NCBI GenBank assembly: GCA_007123455.1
Contig: SKKZ01000143.1
Coordinates: 1 to 39,461 of the forward strand
Direction: 5' to 3'
Length of the DNA: 39,461 bases
From: Coriobacteriia bacterium
GTDB lineage: Bacteria; Actinomycetota; Coriobacteriia; Anaerosomatales; SLCP01
The notes beneath the pieces are model-generated. The model did not search any database. It worked only from the letters and a program-made list of their open reading frames with translations, and had not been told where the DNA came from. Shown here piece after piece: positions 25,254-32,791 of this stretch. Within the stretch, counting starts at the first letter, position 1, and every line of letters starts with the position of its first letter. The translations under genes and the position numbers were made by a program.

Positions 25254-27212
25254 ATGGCACTGAGAGGCGACCTCAAAGACTTCAGCCTGCCCGACGTCTT
25301 CCAGCTCATCACGTTGAGCCGGAAGACCGGCGTGCTGCGCATCAGAGGTGTCGCCGATGCGACAGGAAGCGTGTGGTTCCGCGACGGCGAGGTGTTCTTC
25401 GCGCAGTCCAACTGGCACCATGAGCCTCTCGGTGAGCGGCTCGTCACTGCCCGCAAGATCACACCGCACGCGCTCGAAAAGGCGCTGATGATACAGGCTG
25501 CCGAACCCGAGGGGGGACGCCGCCTAGGCCAGATCCTCGTGGATGAGGGCCACATCACGGAGAAGGTGCTCGAGGCGTTTGTTCAGGAGCAGATCCAGGA
25601 CACCATCTTCGACCTGATGCGCTGGGAAGCCGGCGAGTTCGACTTCGAGCTCCTGCCCGAGGTCGTCCATGAGGACATAGGGCTCACGGTCTCGATCGAG
25701 AACGTCATCATGGAAGGGAGCCGCCGGCTCGAAGAGTGGGCGCGCATCAGGAAGAAGGTCCCCTCGATGGACGTCGTCTTCAAGATGGCGACCGCTCCGG
25801 GTGAGGGTACGTTCGAGATCTCTCTGAAGCCTGTCGAATGGAGCCTGCTGCTGCTGGTGGACGGTACCCGCTCGGTGTCCGAGCTCGCACGTGCCGCCGG
25901 CCGGACCGACTTCGAGGTCGCACGCATCCTCTACGGTCTGTTCTCGGCGGGTCTGCTCGAGTTCGCGCCCGAGGATGAAGTCGAACGCCTGCATGCGCAG
26001 CGAACGGCCGAGCCCGAGGAGCCGGTCGTGGAGAGCGGGCGAGAGGTTGCATGGCATGACGAGGCCCTCGCGGAGCCTGAGCCCGGCGTTGCCTTAGACG
26101 TGGAAACGGAACCCGCTCCGGAACCAGAGCCGGAGACGTCCGCGCCTGAGTCCGAACCCGAACCCGTGCCGGAATCGGTGCCGCCGGTGGTCGTACGTCG
26201 AGAAGCGGAGCAACCACCACCCATAGTCACACGCCGCGAGCCCGAGATCCCCGAATTCCTCGCCGCGCCGCCCGCCGGAAGCGCGACTACCGGCGATGTC
26301 GCCTCGCTTGACGAGATGATGGATGCCGTGCTGGAGATGCCGCGTTCAAAGACCGAGCCTTCTGCACCCGAGCACCCGGCAATCGAGTCGTGGGATGAGG
26401 TCGAACGAGAGCTTCCGGCTGAGGTCGCTGATGTGCCGGATGCAGTTGAGGCCGAGCCGCCCGTGCCCGATTTCGAGCAAGATCTCAGGTCACTCGGTAT
26501 CGGCGAGCTGCCGGAACCGCCCGCGCCGGTCGAACCGCCGGAGCTATTCGCGCCCGAAGAGGTTTCGGAGTCGCTCGCTGACCAGACCGGTGGGTCCGAG
26601 GCTCCGGTGATCGAGCCGCCACCCGAGCCGGAGACACCACCCGAAGCCGGGCCAATGGTGCAGCCTGACGGTGTACCCGAGATCGAACCCACTATCGAGC
26701 CAGAGCCGGAGCCAGAGCCGGAGCCGATGGTAGAGCCTGAACCGGAATCACAGGTCGTGCCCGAGATCGAGATCGTGCCGGAGCCCGAACGCGTCCTGGA
26801 GGCCGAACCGGAGAGCGTCCTCGAGGCCGAACCGGAGAGCGTCCTCGAGGCTGAACCCGAGTTCGGACTCGAGTCCGAGACCGTTGGAACACCCACGGAG
26901 AAGGCCGATCAAGGCCTCGGTGGCCTCGAAGCCGACCTGAGCGATCTGCTCGAGTCGCTCGATGAACCGGAACTCGAGGAACCTTCCGCAGCTATCGTTG
27001 AGCCGGAAGAGATCGCGCCCGAGGAGGCGGGAGCCGACTTCTCGAGCGAGATGAGTGACGAGATCGGTGCGTTGACCGGGGCGCGAAAAGCGCGACCGCA
27101 AGTGAATGTGAGTGACATTCCCGATAAGGGAGGGAGCCCGGGGCTTCGGATGGACCGGGCGGTCGACAAGAACCTCGTACTGAAGATAATCGACGGGCTC
27201 AAGAAGCTGTGA
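25254..27212 (+). CDS. DUF4388 (PatA N-terminal-like) protein with Pro/Glu-rich linker
   Basis: A 652-residue protein. The N-terminal domain (MALRGDLKDFSLPDVFQLI ... RKTGVLRIRG ... GSVWFRDGEVFFAQSN) is the DUF4388 or PATAN type found in PatA/PixG-like response regulators and gliding or pilus regulators. A winged-helix-like segment (DGTRSVSELARAAGRTDFEVARILYGLFSAGLLEF) follows at about 200-245. The middle, about residues 250-600, is a long disordered Pro/Glu/Val-rich linker with a 24-base tandem repeat. The C-terminus is a conserved-looking basic/hydrophobic tail (MDRAVDKNLVLKIIDGLKKL). GTG 25239 is an alternative start with an adjacent GAGAAGG. It lies between the roadblock and GTPase genes. 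Confidence 0.85.
   Translation: MALRGDLKDFSLPDVFQLITLSRKTGVLRIRGVADATGSVWFRDGEVFFAQSNWHHEPLGERLVTARKITPHALEKALMIQAAEPEGGRRLGQILVDEGHITEKVLEAFVQEQIQDTIFDLMRWEAGEFDFELLPEVVHEDIGLTVSIENVIMEGSRRLEEWARIRKKVPSMDVVFKMATAPGEGTFEISLKPVEWSLLLLVDGTRSVSELARAAGRTDFEVARILYGLFSAGLLEFAPEDEVERLHAQRTAEPEEPVVESGREVAWHDEALAEPEPGVALDVETEPAPEPEPETSAPESEPEPVPESVPPVVVRREAEQPPPIVTRREPEIPEFLAAPPAGSATTGDVASLDEMMDAVLEMPRSKTEPSAPEHPAIESWDEVERELPAEVADVPDAVEAEPPVPDFEQDLRSLGIGELPEPPAPVEPPELFAPEEVSESLADQTGGSEAPVIEPPPEPETPPEAGPMVQPDGVPEIEPTIEPEPEPEPEPMVEPEPESQVVPEIEIVPEPERVLEAEPESVLEAEPESVLEAEPEFGLESETVGTPTEKADQGLGGLEADLSDLLESLDEPELEEPSAAIVEPEEIAPEEAGADFSSEMSDEIGALTGARKARPQVNVSDIPDKGGSPGLRMDRAVDKNLVLKIIDGLKKL
26796..26867 (+). 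repeat. Three-copy 24-base in-frame tandem repeat
   Basis: Units 26796-26819 and 26820-26843 are near-identical and encode LEAEPESV; the third (26844-26867) is diverged and encodes LEAEPEFG. They sit in the Pro/Glu-rich linker of the DUF4388 protein, and the 24-base unit makes copy-number change possible without a frameshift. Confidence 0.85.
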
Positions 27213-27231
27213 CGGAGAACAGGACAGCCGG

Positions 27232-27756
27232 ATGCAGTCTGTGAAAGTAGTGGTCACCGGACCATTCAACGCCGGCAAGACGACGTTCATCAAGTCGGTA
27301 AGTGAGATCACGGTGCTCTCGACCGAACGTGAGGTGAGCGACTCCTCTGCCGAGGGCGGCGGGGAGACCACCGTTGCCATGGACTTCGGCCGTATCACGA
27401 TCTCCGATGACGTGGTCCTCTACATCTTCGGCACACCCGGGCAGGAGCGCTTCTCCTTCATGTGGGAGACACTTTCCGAGGGCATGCTCGGGTTCGTCGT
27501 ACTCGTCGACGCATCGGACGGGACATCCGTCGCCGACGCCACCTCGATCATCAGCTTCTTCCGCAACATGTCATCGGTCCCCTTTGTTGTGGCGGCTAAC
27601 AAAGTCGGCGACGACCCGGCCGATCTCGAGTCCCTCCGGGAGAGATTGGGTATCGAGGGCTCGGTCGAGATACTTGCCGTCGACGCGCGCGACCGGGATT
27701 CGGTGAAACGGGTCTTGCTTGCGTTGCTCTACCGTATCCTGGAGAGCATGGAGTAG
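27232..27756 (+). CDS. Small GTPase, CvnD/MglA-like
   Basis: A 174-residue P-loop GTPase. G1 is GPFNAGKT (residues 10-17), a switch I-like TTVAMDFGRI lies near residue 44-54, G3 is FGTPGQERF with Gln71 kept but the usual leading Asp replaced by Gly67, and G4 is NKVGDD from Asn123. The sequence FGTPGQ plus MDFGRI matches CvnD proteins of Streptomyces conservons, and the family is close to MglA. The Gln and the roadblock partner gene suggest a regulated GTP switch. It is linked to pilB1 and pilB2. No CvnA kinase or DUF742 gene is present here. Confidence 0.88.
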   Translation: MQSVKVVVTGPFNAGKTTFIKSVSEITVLSTEREVSDSSAEGGGETTVAMDFGRITISDDVVLYIFGTPGQERFSFMWETLSEGMLGFVVLVDASDGTSVADATSIISFFRNMSSVPFVVAANKVGDDPADLESLRERLGIEGSVEILAVDARDRDSVKRVLLALLYRILESME

Positions 27757-27759
27757 ACG

Positions 27760-28215
27760 GTGAACCTTGAGGCCTACGCACCGGCTGTCTCGCTTCTGCT
27801 GCTCGGCGTGATGGCCATCATCGCGTTTGTCCGGGTTCGCTCGCTCATCAAGCGTCACGGCATTGAGGGGCGTGTTCCTACTCAGCAGCCTGTGGCACAC
27901 GCAGAGCCTCCTGCGCCCTGGTGGGCTTCGCATCTCGATGACTACACGAGGGAGTCGTCACCCAAGGCCGCGGTGTCCGAGGAGCGCGTGAGGGCTGAGG
28001 AGCCCCCGACACCGGAGGAGCCTCATGGATCCGCGGAGCTCGAGGAGCACGATGTCACTCCGGACACCGGCGAATACGTGATGCTTGCACAGGTAGAGCT
28101 ATGGTTCGGTGATTATCGGGTGGCGGTGCGTTCGGGCTCGGATACGGACCGCCGATTCCGCCGATTCGCGGAGGTGCTCCTCGAAGATCTTGGCTCCACA
28201 CGCGTGCGGGAGTGA
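27760..28215 (+). CDS. Small single-pass membrane protein of unknown function
   Basis: A 151-residue protein with one N-terminal transmembrane segment (PAVSLLLLGVMAIIAFVRV, residues about 8-26) and a Pro/Glu-rich middle. The C-terminal part (EYVMLAQVELWFGDYRVAVRSGSD ... FAEVLLEDLG) looks like a small folded domain. I do not recognise it. GTG 27760 lies three bases after the GTPase stop, so it belongs to the same block and may anchor or sense for it. Confidence 0.65.
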   Translation: MNLEAYAPAVSLLLLGVMAIIAFVRVRSLIKRHGIEGRVPTQQPVAHAEPPAPWWASHLDDYTRESSPKAAVSEERVRAEEPPTPEEPHGSAELEEHDVTPDTGEYVMLAQVELWFGDYRVAVRSGSDTDRRFRRFAEVLLEDLGSTRVRE

Positions 28216-28311
28216 CGGTGCCGCGGGGGCGAGTATGTCGTACGATGACCCTGATGTGCTGCTCACCGGCGCAAGCCCGACGGTTCGACGGTCGTCCTGA
28301 GAGGTCGTGAA

Positions 28312-29982
28312 GTGACAGATACGGGACAGCGGCTCGGCCAGCTCCTCATGCGGTCGGGAATCATCACCGAGCGTCAGCTTGCCGATGCCCTCGAGGTCCA
28401 CAAAGCGACAGGGGAGCGCCTCGGTCGCATCATCGTAGACCTCGGCCACGCCACGCAGGGAGAGATCCTCTCGGTGATGGCGACCCAGATCGGTATCGAG
28501 TACTTCGACTTCAGCATCGTTCAGCCCGACCCCAATGCGGTAGCTGCGGTGCCGCGAGAGCTCGCAGAACGATACACGTTGATGCCGGTCTCGCTCTCGG
28601 ACGGTGTGCTGGTCGTGGCCATGGCCGACCCGCAGAACGTGCTCGCACTCGATGACTTGAGAATCATCACGGGTCACGAGATACGCGCCGGCATCTCCAC
28701 GCGGGATGACATCGCCGGTAGCATCGAGGCATTCTACAAAGTCGCCGAGCACACCGAGTCTGACGACTTCATCGGCTCCGACGACCTCAGTGAGACCGAA
28801 CTGGAGAGCCTGAGCGGTGTCGCGGCCGACGCACCGATCGTCAAGCTGGTGAACTACATCATCACCAAAGCGGTCAGCGAGCGAGCGAGCGACATCCATA
28901 TCGAGCCGCAAGACAGCGACCTCAGGGTCCGTTTTCGCGTCGACGGTGTCCTCCATGAGGTGATGAGGAGCCCCCGCTCCGTGCAGGCCGCCATCATCAG
29001 CCGTTTCAAGATCATGGCTGAGATGGATATCGCCGAGACCCGTAAGCCGCAAGATGGTCACTGCGCCATCACTGTTTCGGGACACACGATCGACTTCCGC
29101 GTCTCGTCGCTGCCCACCGTCTATGGTGAGCGCATCGTGCTGCGTATCCTGCGCAAAGATGCGATCCTGCTCGAACTGAGCGACCTCGGCTTCCTCCCGT
29201 CCTCGCTCGAGCGCTTCGAGTCTTCGTTCCGCAAGCCATACGGTGCGATCCTGGTCACCGGGCCGACCGGCTCGGGCAAATCGACCTCGCTCTACGCCGC
29301 GATCAACGTGCTCAACTCGCCTGACAAGCATATCCTCACCGCGGAAGACCCGGTCGAGTACCGGGTTCCCGGCGTCAATCAGTGCCAGATCAATGTGAAG
29401 TCAGGCCTGACCTTCGCCCGTGCACTCCGCTCCTTCCTGCGCTGCTCGCCCGATATCATCCTTGTCGGTGAGATCCGCGACCAGGAGACGGCGCGCATCG
29501 GCATCGAGTCGGCGCTCACCGGCCATCTCGTGCTCTCGACGCTGCACACCAACGACTCGGCGGGTGCCGTGACGCGCCTGGTCGAAATGGGTGTGGAGCC
29601 CTTCCTCGTCGCCTCGGCCGTCGACTGCATCCTTGCGCAGCGCCTCGCTCGCCGTTTGTGCCCCTCGTGCAAGGAGGAATACGAGCCGAAACCACAAACG
29701 CTTATAGACGCCGGCTTCCCTGCCGATAATCTGCCTGAGAGGATCTTCAAGGCAGTCGGCTGCAAGAAGTGCGGCGGTACCGGATATCGAGGGCGCATGG
29801 GCGTCCACGAGGTACTCCTCGTGTCGGAGGAGATCGGTCGGCTCACCGTCGCCGGGGCCACGTCGGAGGAGATCAAGAAGGCCGCCATCGCTGACGGCAT
29901 GCTCACCCTCAAAGAGGATGGGCTCGAGAAGGTCAGGATGGGGGACACATCGGTCGAGGAGATCCTGCGCGTGATCGTGTAG
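28312..29982 (+). CDS. pilB: Type IV pilus assembly ATPase PilB (copy 2)
   Basis: A 556-residue PilB/GspE paralogue of the 22758 gene. It has an N-terminal MshEN-type domain (LGQLLMRSGIITERQLADAL), a Walker A GPTGSGKSTS from residue 317, the Asp box AEDPVEYRVPG, GEIRDQETARIGIESALTGHLVLSTLHTND, and the zinc cysteines CPSC and CKKC. Position-specific differences from copy 1 include RSFLRCSPDIILVG in place of RSILRQDPDTVMIG. Because it is directly followed by pilC and the pilin, it is more likely the main extension motor; the role of copy 1 is open. A PilT retraction motor is not present in the window. Confidence 0.9.
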   Translation: MTDTGQRLGQLLMRSGIITERQLADALEVHKATGERLGRIIVDLGHATQGEILSVMATQIGIEYFDFSIVQPDPNAVAAVPRELAERYTLMPVSLSDGVLVVAMADPQNVLALDDLRIITGHEIRAGISTRDDIAGSIEAFYKVAEHTESDDFIGSDDLSETELESLSGVAADAPIVKLVNYIITKAVSERASDIHIEPQDSDLRVRFRVDGVLHEVMRSPRSVQAAIISRFKIMAEMDIAETRKPQDGHCAITVSGHTIDFRVSSLPTVYGERIVLRILRKDAILLELSDLGFLPSSLERFESSFRKPYGAILVTGPTGSGKSTSLYAAINVLNSPDKHILTAEDPVEYRVPGVNQCQINVKSGLTFARALRSFLRCSPDIILVGEIRDQETARIGIESALTGHLVLSTLHTNDSAGAVTRLVEMGVEPFLVASAVDCILAQRLARRLCPSCKEEYEPKPQTLIDAGFPADNLPERIFKAVGCKKCGGTGYRGRMGVHEVLLVSEEIGRLTVAGATSEEIKKAAIADGMLTLKEDGLEKVRMGDTSVEEILRVIV

Positions 29983-30022
29983 GCGCTCCCAGGACCGACA
30001 GGAGCGCCGCTCGCAAGAGCGG
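29982..30022 (+). other. Two overlapping hairpins between pilB2 and pilC
   Basis: GGCGCTCC (29982-29989) pairs with GGAGCGCC (30001-30008), and CCGCTC (30007-30012) pairs with GAGCGG (30017-30022) across a GCAA tetraloop. The two share bases 30007-30008, so they partly exclude each other. No U-tract follows. They may tune mRNA stability between the motor and platform genes, or mark a processing site. Confidence 0.5.
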
Positions 30023-30049
30023 GACACGCGGAAACGAGGAGTGCGACCG

Positions 30050-31261
30050 ATGGCTGTCTACAACTACTCCGTGCGCGACCGGTCCGGCAAGATCGTCAAG
30101 GGATCCCTGGAAGGGGACAACCGGGAGGCGGTCAGCGGCAAGCTGAGGGAGATGGGCTATATCATCCTTCAGCTCGACCAGCAGTCGCAGCTCGCCGCCA
30201 TGGGCCAGATAAAGTTCGGGACCGGCGTCAAAGTCAAGGACGTCGCTATCTTCGCGCGGCAGTTCGCCACCATGATCAACGCGGGACTCTCGCTCACCAA
30301 GTGCCTGAGCATCCTTGCCGAGCAGACCGAGAGTTCGGGTCTCAAGGAAGTCATCCAGCAGGTCGCGAACGACGTCGAGTCAGGTCAGTCGCTTTCCGAC
30401 TCGCTCTCCAAGCACCCCAAGGTCTTCCCGCCGATCTTCGTCAACATGGTCAGAGCGGGCGAGACCGGCGGTGTGCTCGACGAGGTGCTCGTTCGCGTCG
30501 CCGATCACTTCGAGGCCGAACTCGCGCTCAAAGGCAAGATCAAGTCCGCGATGACGTATCCCGTGGCCATGGGCGCACTCGTGCTCATGATCCTCGCGGC
30601 GATGATGATCTTCGTGGTTCCGGTCTTCGAGGAGATGTTCGCCTCGATGGGTGGCGAGCTGCCATTCATCACACAGCTGTTGGTCGACATTTCTAGCTTC
30701 GTGTCAGGTGTCGGTGGGTTGCTCGTGTTGGTCGGTGCTGTGGGTATCGTGTTTGGATTCCGCTTCTGGACCAGCACAAGCAGTGGCAGGCTGATCTGGG
30801 ATGCAACGAAGCTGCGGATGCCGATCTTCGGCGGTATGATCCGCAAGATTGCGCTCGCTAAGTTCACTAGGACGTTCGGCACGCTTGTCTCTGCCGGTGT
30901 GCCCATCCTTGGGGCACTCGACATCGTCGCTGACACGTCGGGCAACGAGGTGGTCGCCCAGGCGGTCAAGAAGACGCGCTCCGCCATCAAGGAAGGCGAA
31001 ACCATTGCCAAGCCGCTCTCCGAGTCCAGGGTGTTCCCGTCGATGCTCGTCCAGATGATTGCGGTGGGCGAGGAGACTGGCGCACTCGACGCCATGCTCA
31101 ACAAGATTGCGGACTTCTACGATGAAGAGGTGGCGAACGCCGTGGACGGCCTCACGTCGCTCATCGAGCCGCTCATGATGGCGACTCTCGGGCTGATCGT
31201 CGGCGCCATGGTCATCGCGCTCTACATGCCGATGTTCCAGATCATCACGCTGATAGATTAG
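30050..31261 (+). CDS. pilC: Type IV pilus inner-membrane platform protein PilC
   Basis: A 403-residue GspF/PilC protein. It starts with the usual AVYNYSVRDRSGKIVKG and has two T2SSF domains: FARQFATMINAGLSLTKCLSIL ... GQSLSDSLSKHPKVFPPIFVNMVRAGETGGVLDEVL and, later, FTRTFGTLVSAGVPILGALDIVADTSGN ... ALDAMLNKIADFYDEEV. Three hydrophobic segments are seen, about residues 165-190, 215-235 and 375-400. It recruits the motor ATPase in the inner membrane. ATG 30050 has GAGGA (30036-30040) at 9-base spacing; GTG 30041 is in frame upstream. Confidence 0.93.
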   Translation: MAVYNYSVRDRSGKIVKGSLEGDNREAVSGKLREMGYIILQLDQQSQLAAMGQIKFGTGVKVKDVAIFARQFATMINAGLSLTKCLSILAEQTESSGLKEVIQQVANDVESGQSLSDSLSKHPKVFPPIFVNMVRAGETGGVLDEVLVRVADHFEAELALKGKIKSAMTYPVAMGALVLMILAAMMIFVVPVFEEMFASMGGELPFITQLLVDISSFVSGVGGLLVLVGAVGIVFGFRFWTSTSSGRLIWDATKLRMPIFGGMIRKIALAKFTRTFGTLVSAGVPILGALDIVADTSGNEVVAQAVKKTRSAIKEGETIAKPLSESRVFPSMLVQMIAVGEETGALDAMLNKIADFYDEEVANAVDGLTSLIEPLMMATLGLIVGAMVIALYMPMFQIITLID

Positions 31262-31334
31262 GTGCGCACCTTCCATCCAAGAATACCTCTAAAGTCCGGC
31301 ATCTCCTTGCCCGATAACAGGTGTAAGCAAGAGA

Positions 31335-31375
31335 GTGGTCGCCATGAGGGAGGCCACCGGTAGTCCCGAAAGGGA
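31335..31375 (+). other. Structured leader of the major pilin mRNA
   Basis: Two hairpins precede the pilin ribosome-binding site. GUGGUC (31335-31340) pairs with GGCCAC (31352-31357) over an 11-base loop. UCCC (31364-31367) pairs with GGGA (31372-31375) closed by a GAAA tetraloop. The second ends two bases before AGGAGG (31378-31383). No known riboswitch consensus was matched. A role in mRNA stability or translation of an abundant protein is plausible. Confidence 0.5.
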
Positions 31376-31391
31376 GAAGGAGGTGCGGAAC

Positions 31392-31757
31392 ATGTTCAGG
31401 ATGTTCCGGAAGAGTGATGAGGGCTTCACCCTCGTCGAGTTGATGGTCGTTGTTCTCATTATCGGTATCCTTGTCGCAATCGCCATTCCCGTCTTCAACG
31501 CAGCTCGTGCCAACGCCCAGCAGCGCTCCTGCCAGGCGAACCTGCGCACCATGGACGGCGCCATCGAGCAGTGGCGTGCCGAGGACGTGGACAACGATCC
31601 TGCCGACTGGGGCGGGGTTTTCGCCACGGCGATGGGCGCTGGCGGTCTCGCCGATTACATCCAGGAGACGCCGACTTGCCCCGGTGGTGGAACCTACAGC
31701 GTGAGCAACTCGACCGATGCGAGGTTCGCCTGCGACGTCGCGGGTCACGCATACTAA
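31392..31757 (+). CDS. pilA: Major type IV pilin (class III signal, PilA/GspG-like)
   Basis: A 121-residue prepilin. The leader is 11 residues (MFRMFRKSDEG) and cleavage before Phe gives mature FTLVELMVVV with Glu5, followed by a hydrophobic helix. The soluble part has three Cys (RSCQANLR, TPTCPGG, FACDVAG); the pattern resembles GspG/pseudopilin-like pilins of Gram-positive type IV systems. ATG 31392 is preceded by AAGGAGGTG at ideal spacing, so the in-frame GTG 31335 is rejected. The strong terminator directly after it supports a discrete, highly expressed transcript end. Confidence 0.9.
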   Translation: MFRMFRKSDEGFTLVELMVVVLIIGILVAIAIPVFNAARANAQQRSCQANLRTMDGAIEQWRAEDVDNDPADWGGVFATAMGAGGLADYIQETPTCPGGGTYSVSNSTDARFACDVAGHAY

Positions 31758-31782
31758 GTCATCTCACTCAGTAACGTGACCG

Positions 31783-31812
31783 AAGGGCCGGCAGCGCGAG
31801 CTGCCGGCCCTT
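31783..31812 (+). terminator. Intrinsic terminator after the major pilin
   Basis: AAGGGCCGGCAG (31783-31794) and CTGCCGGCCCTT (31801-31812) form a perfect 12-bp stem, extended by C31795-G31800 around a GCGA tetraloop. A short pyrimidine-rich TTCTCGCTTT follows, a modest U-tract. It separates the pilin from pilD. Confidence 0.85.
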
Positions 31813-31824
31813 CTCGCTTTCCCG

Positions 31825-31853
31825 GAGACACGCACTCTCCGCTCCGCTAGACT
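31825..31853 (+). promoter_or_regulatory. Candidate promoter for pilD
   Basis: GAGACA (31825-31830) and TAGACT (31848-31853) lie 17 bases apart, each 4/6 to the sigma-70 consensus, just after the pilin terminator and 27 bases before the pilD start. A GGGAGGAGG ribosome-binding site follows. Confidence 0.45.
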
Positions 31854-31880
31854 CATCGCATCACTTCCGGGAGGAGGCGC

Positions 31881-32699
31881 ATGACCACCGAACTTGCGCT
31901 TGTCGCTATCGCGTTCTTCGTGTTCGGCCTGCTGCTCGGCAGTTTCGGCAACGTAGTGATCTGGCGCTTCCCCCGGGGCGAATCGCTGAGCTCGCCCGGT
32001 TCGCGCTGTCCTGCGTGCGACGCACCCGTTCGGTGGTACGACAACATCCCGGTCGTCTCGTGGCTCCTGCTGCGGGCCCGGTGCCGTTCGTGCGGCGAGC
32101 CGATCGCGACCCGCTATCCCGCAGTCGAGCTGTTGTCAGGACTCCTCTGGCTCGCTGCCGGCCTCACGTTCGGCCTGGGCGGCCAGGCTGTCATAGCCGG
32201 GTTCTTCTTCTGGACTCTTCTCATCCTGACCTTCATCGATCTCGATACCATGCGCCTTCCAAACCCGATCGTCGGGGCACTCGCCCTGCTCGGTTTCGCT
32301 GGCGCCACCGTGTCACAGGTCACTTCGGTCGACTGGGTTCCTCTGACAGGCGGCGATGCCTCACCGCTCCTTGGGGCGGTGTTCGGCGCACTGCTTGGTG
32401 CCGGCATCAGCGGTGGCATCGCAGCACTCTACGCAGGCGTGCGCGGCAGATCCGGTTTCGGGATGGGGGACGTCAAGCTCCTCGGCGCGATGGGCTTCTT
32501 CCTTGGTCCGTACGTCCTGCTGTCGCTCTTCATCGGAAGCTTGTTCGGCGCCGTGGTCGGTATCGTGACCGCGGCGCGCTCGGAGAACGGCCTTGCGACG
32601 AAGATCCCGTTTGGCCCGTTTCTCGCCCTCGGCGGCATCTTAGCGGCTCTCGTCGGGCCCGAGATCGTGCGTATGTACCTTGCCCTGGTCACGGGCTGA
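31881..32699 (+). CDS. pilD: Prepilin peptidase / N-methyltransferase PilD
   Basis: A 272-residue aspartic membrane protease that cleaves prepilin leaders at the G|F junction. It has the N-terminal GLLLGSFGNVVIWRFPRGESL, two CxxC pairs (CPAC and CRSC) that bind zinc and mark the N-methyltransferase part, the first catalytic Asp in FIDLDTMRLP (Asp120), and the GMGDVK motif (second Asp, Asp197). About seven to eight transmembrane segments are seen. The complete set of residues suggests it processes all four prepilin-like proteins nearby. Confidence 0.93.
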   Translation: MTTELALVAIAFFVFGLLLGSFGNVVIWRFPRGESLSSPGSRCPACDAPVRWYDNIPVVSWLLLRARCRSCGEPIATRYPAVELLSGLLWLAAGLTFGLGGQAVIAGFFFWTLLILTFIDLDTMRLPNPIVGALALLGFAGATVSQVTSVDWVPLTGGDASPLLGAVFGALLGAGISGGIAALYAGVRGRSGFGMGDVKLLGAMGFFLGPYVLLSLFIGSLFGAVVGIVTAARSENGLATKIPFGPFLALGGILAALVGPEIVRMYLALVTG

Positions 32700-32743
32700 G
32701 AAGGCGTTCAAGCTGCGATAGCCACATGCCGATACCTGAAACA

Positions 32744-32764
32744 GGCAGGCGCATACGCCCTGCC
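32744..32764 (+). other. Hairpin after pilD
   Basis: GGCAGGCG (32744-32751) pairs with CGCCCTGCC (32756-32764) with one bulged C and a CATA loop. No T-run follows; it could be a weak transcript end or an mRNA stability element before the minor pilin genes. The rest of the 92-base gap shows nothing clear. Confidence 0.4.
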
Positions 32765-32791
32765 GCGTGGATTCTCCGCACGTGATCGGAT

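Noticed and set aside
25931..26896. Long minus-strand frame rich in Gly and Ser opposite the DUF4388 linker
   Set aside because: It is the mirror image of the Pro/Glu-rich linker codons, with no start signal or family pattern.
31296..31312. A sigma-54-like site (CGGCAT followed by TTGC) upstream of the pilin
   Set aside because: The spacing between the GG and GC elements is one base short, and sigma-54 is generally absent from actinobacteria.
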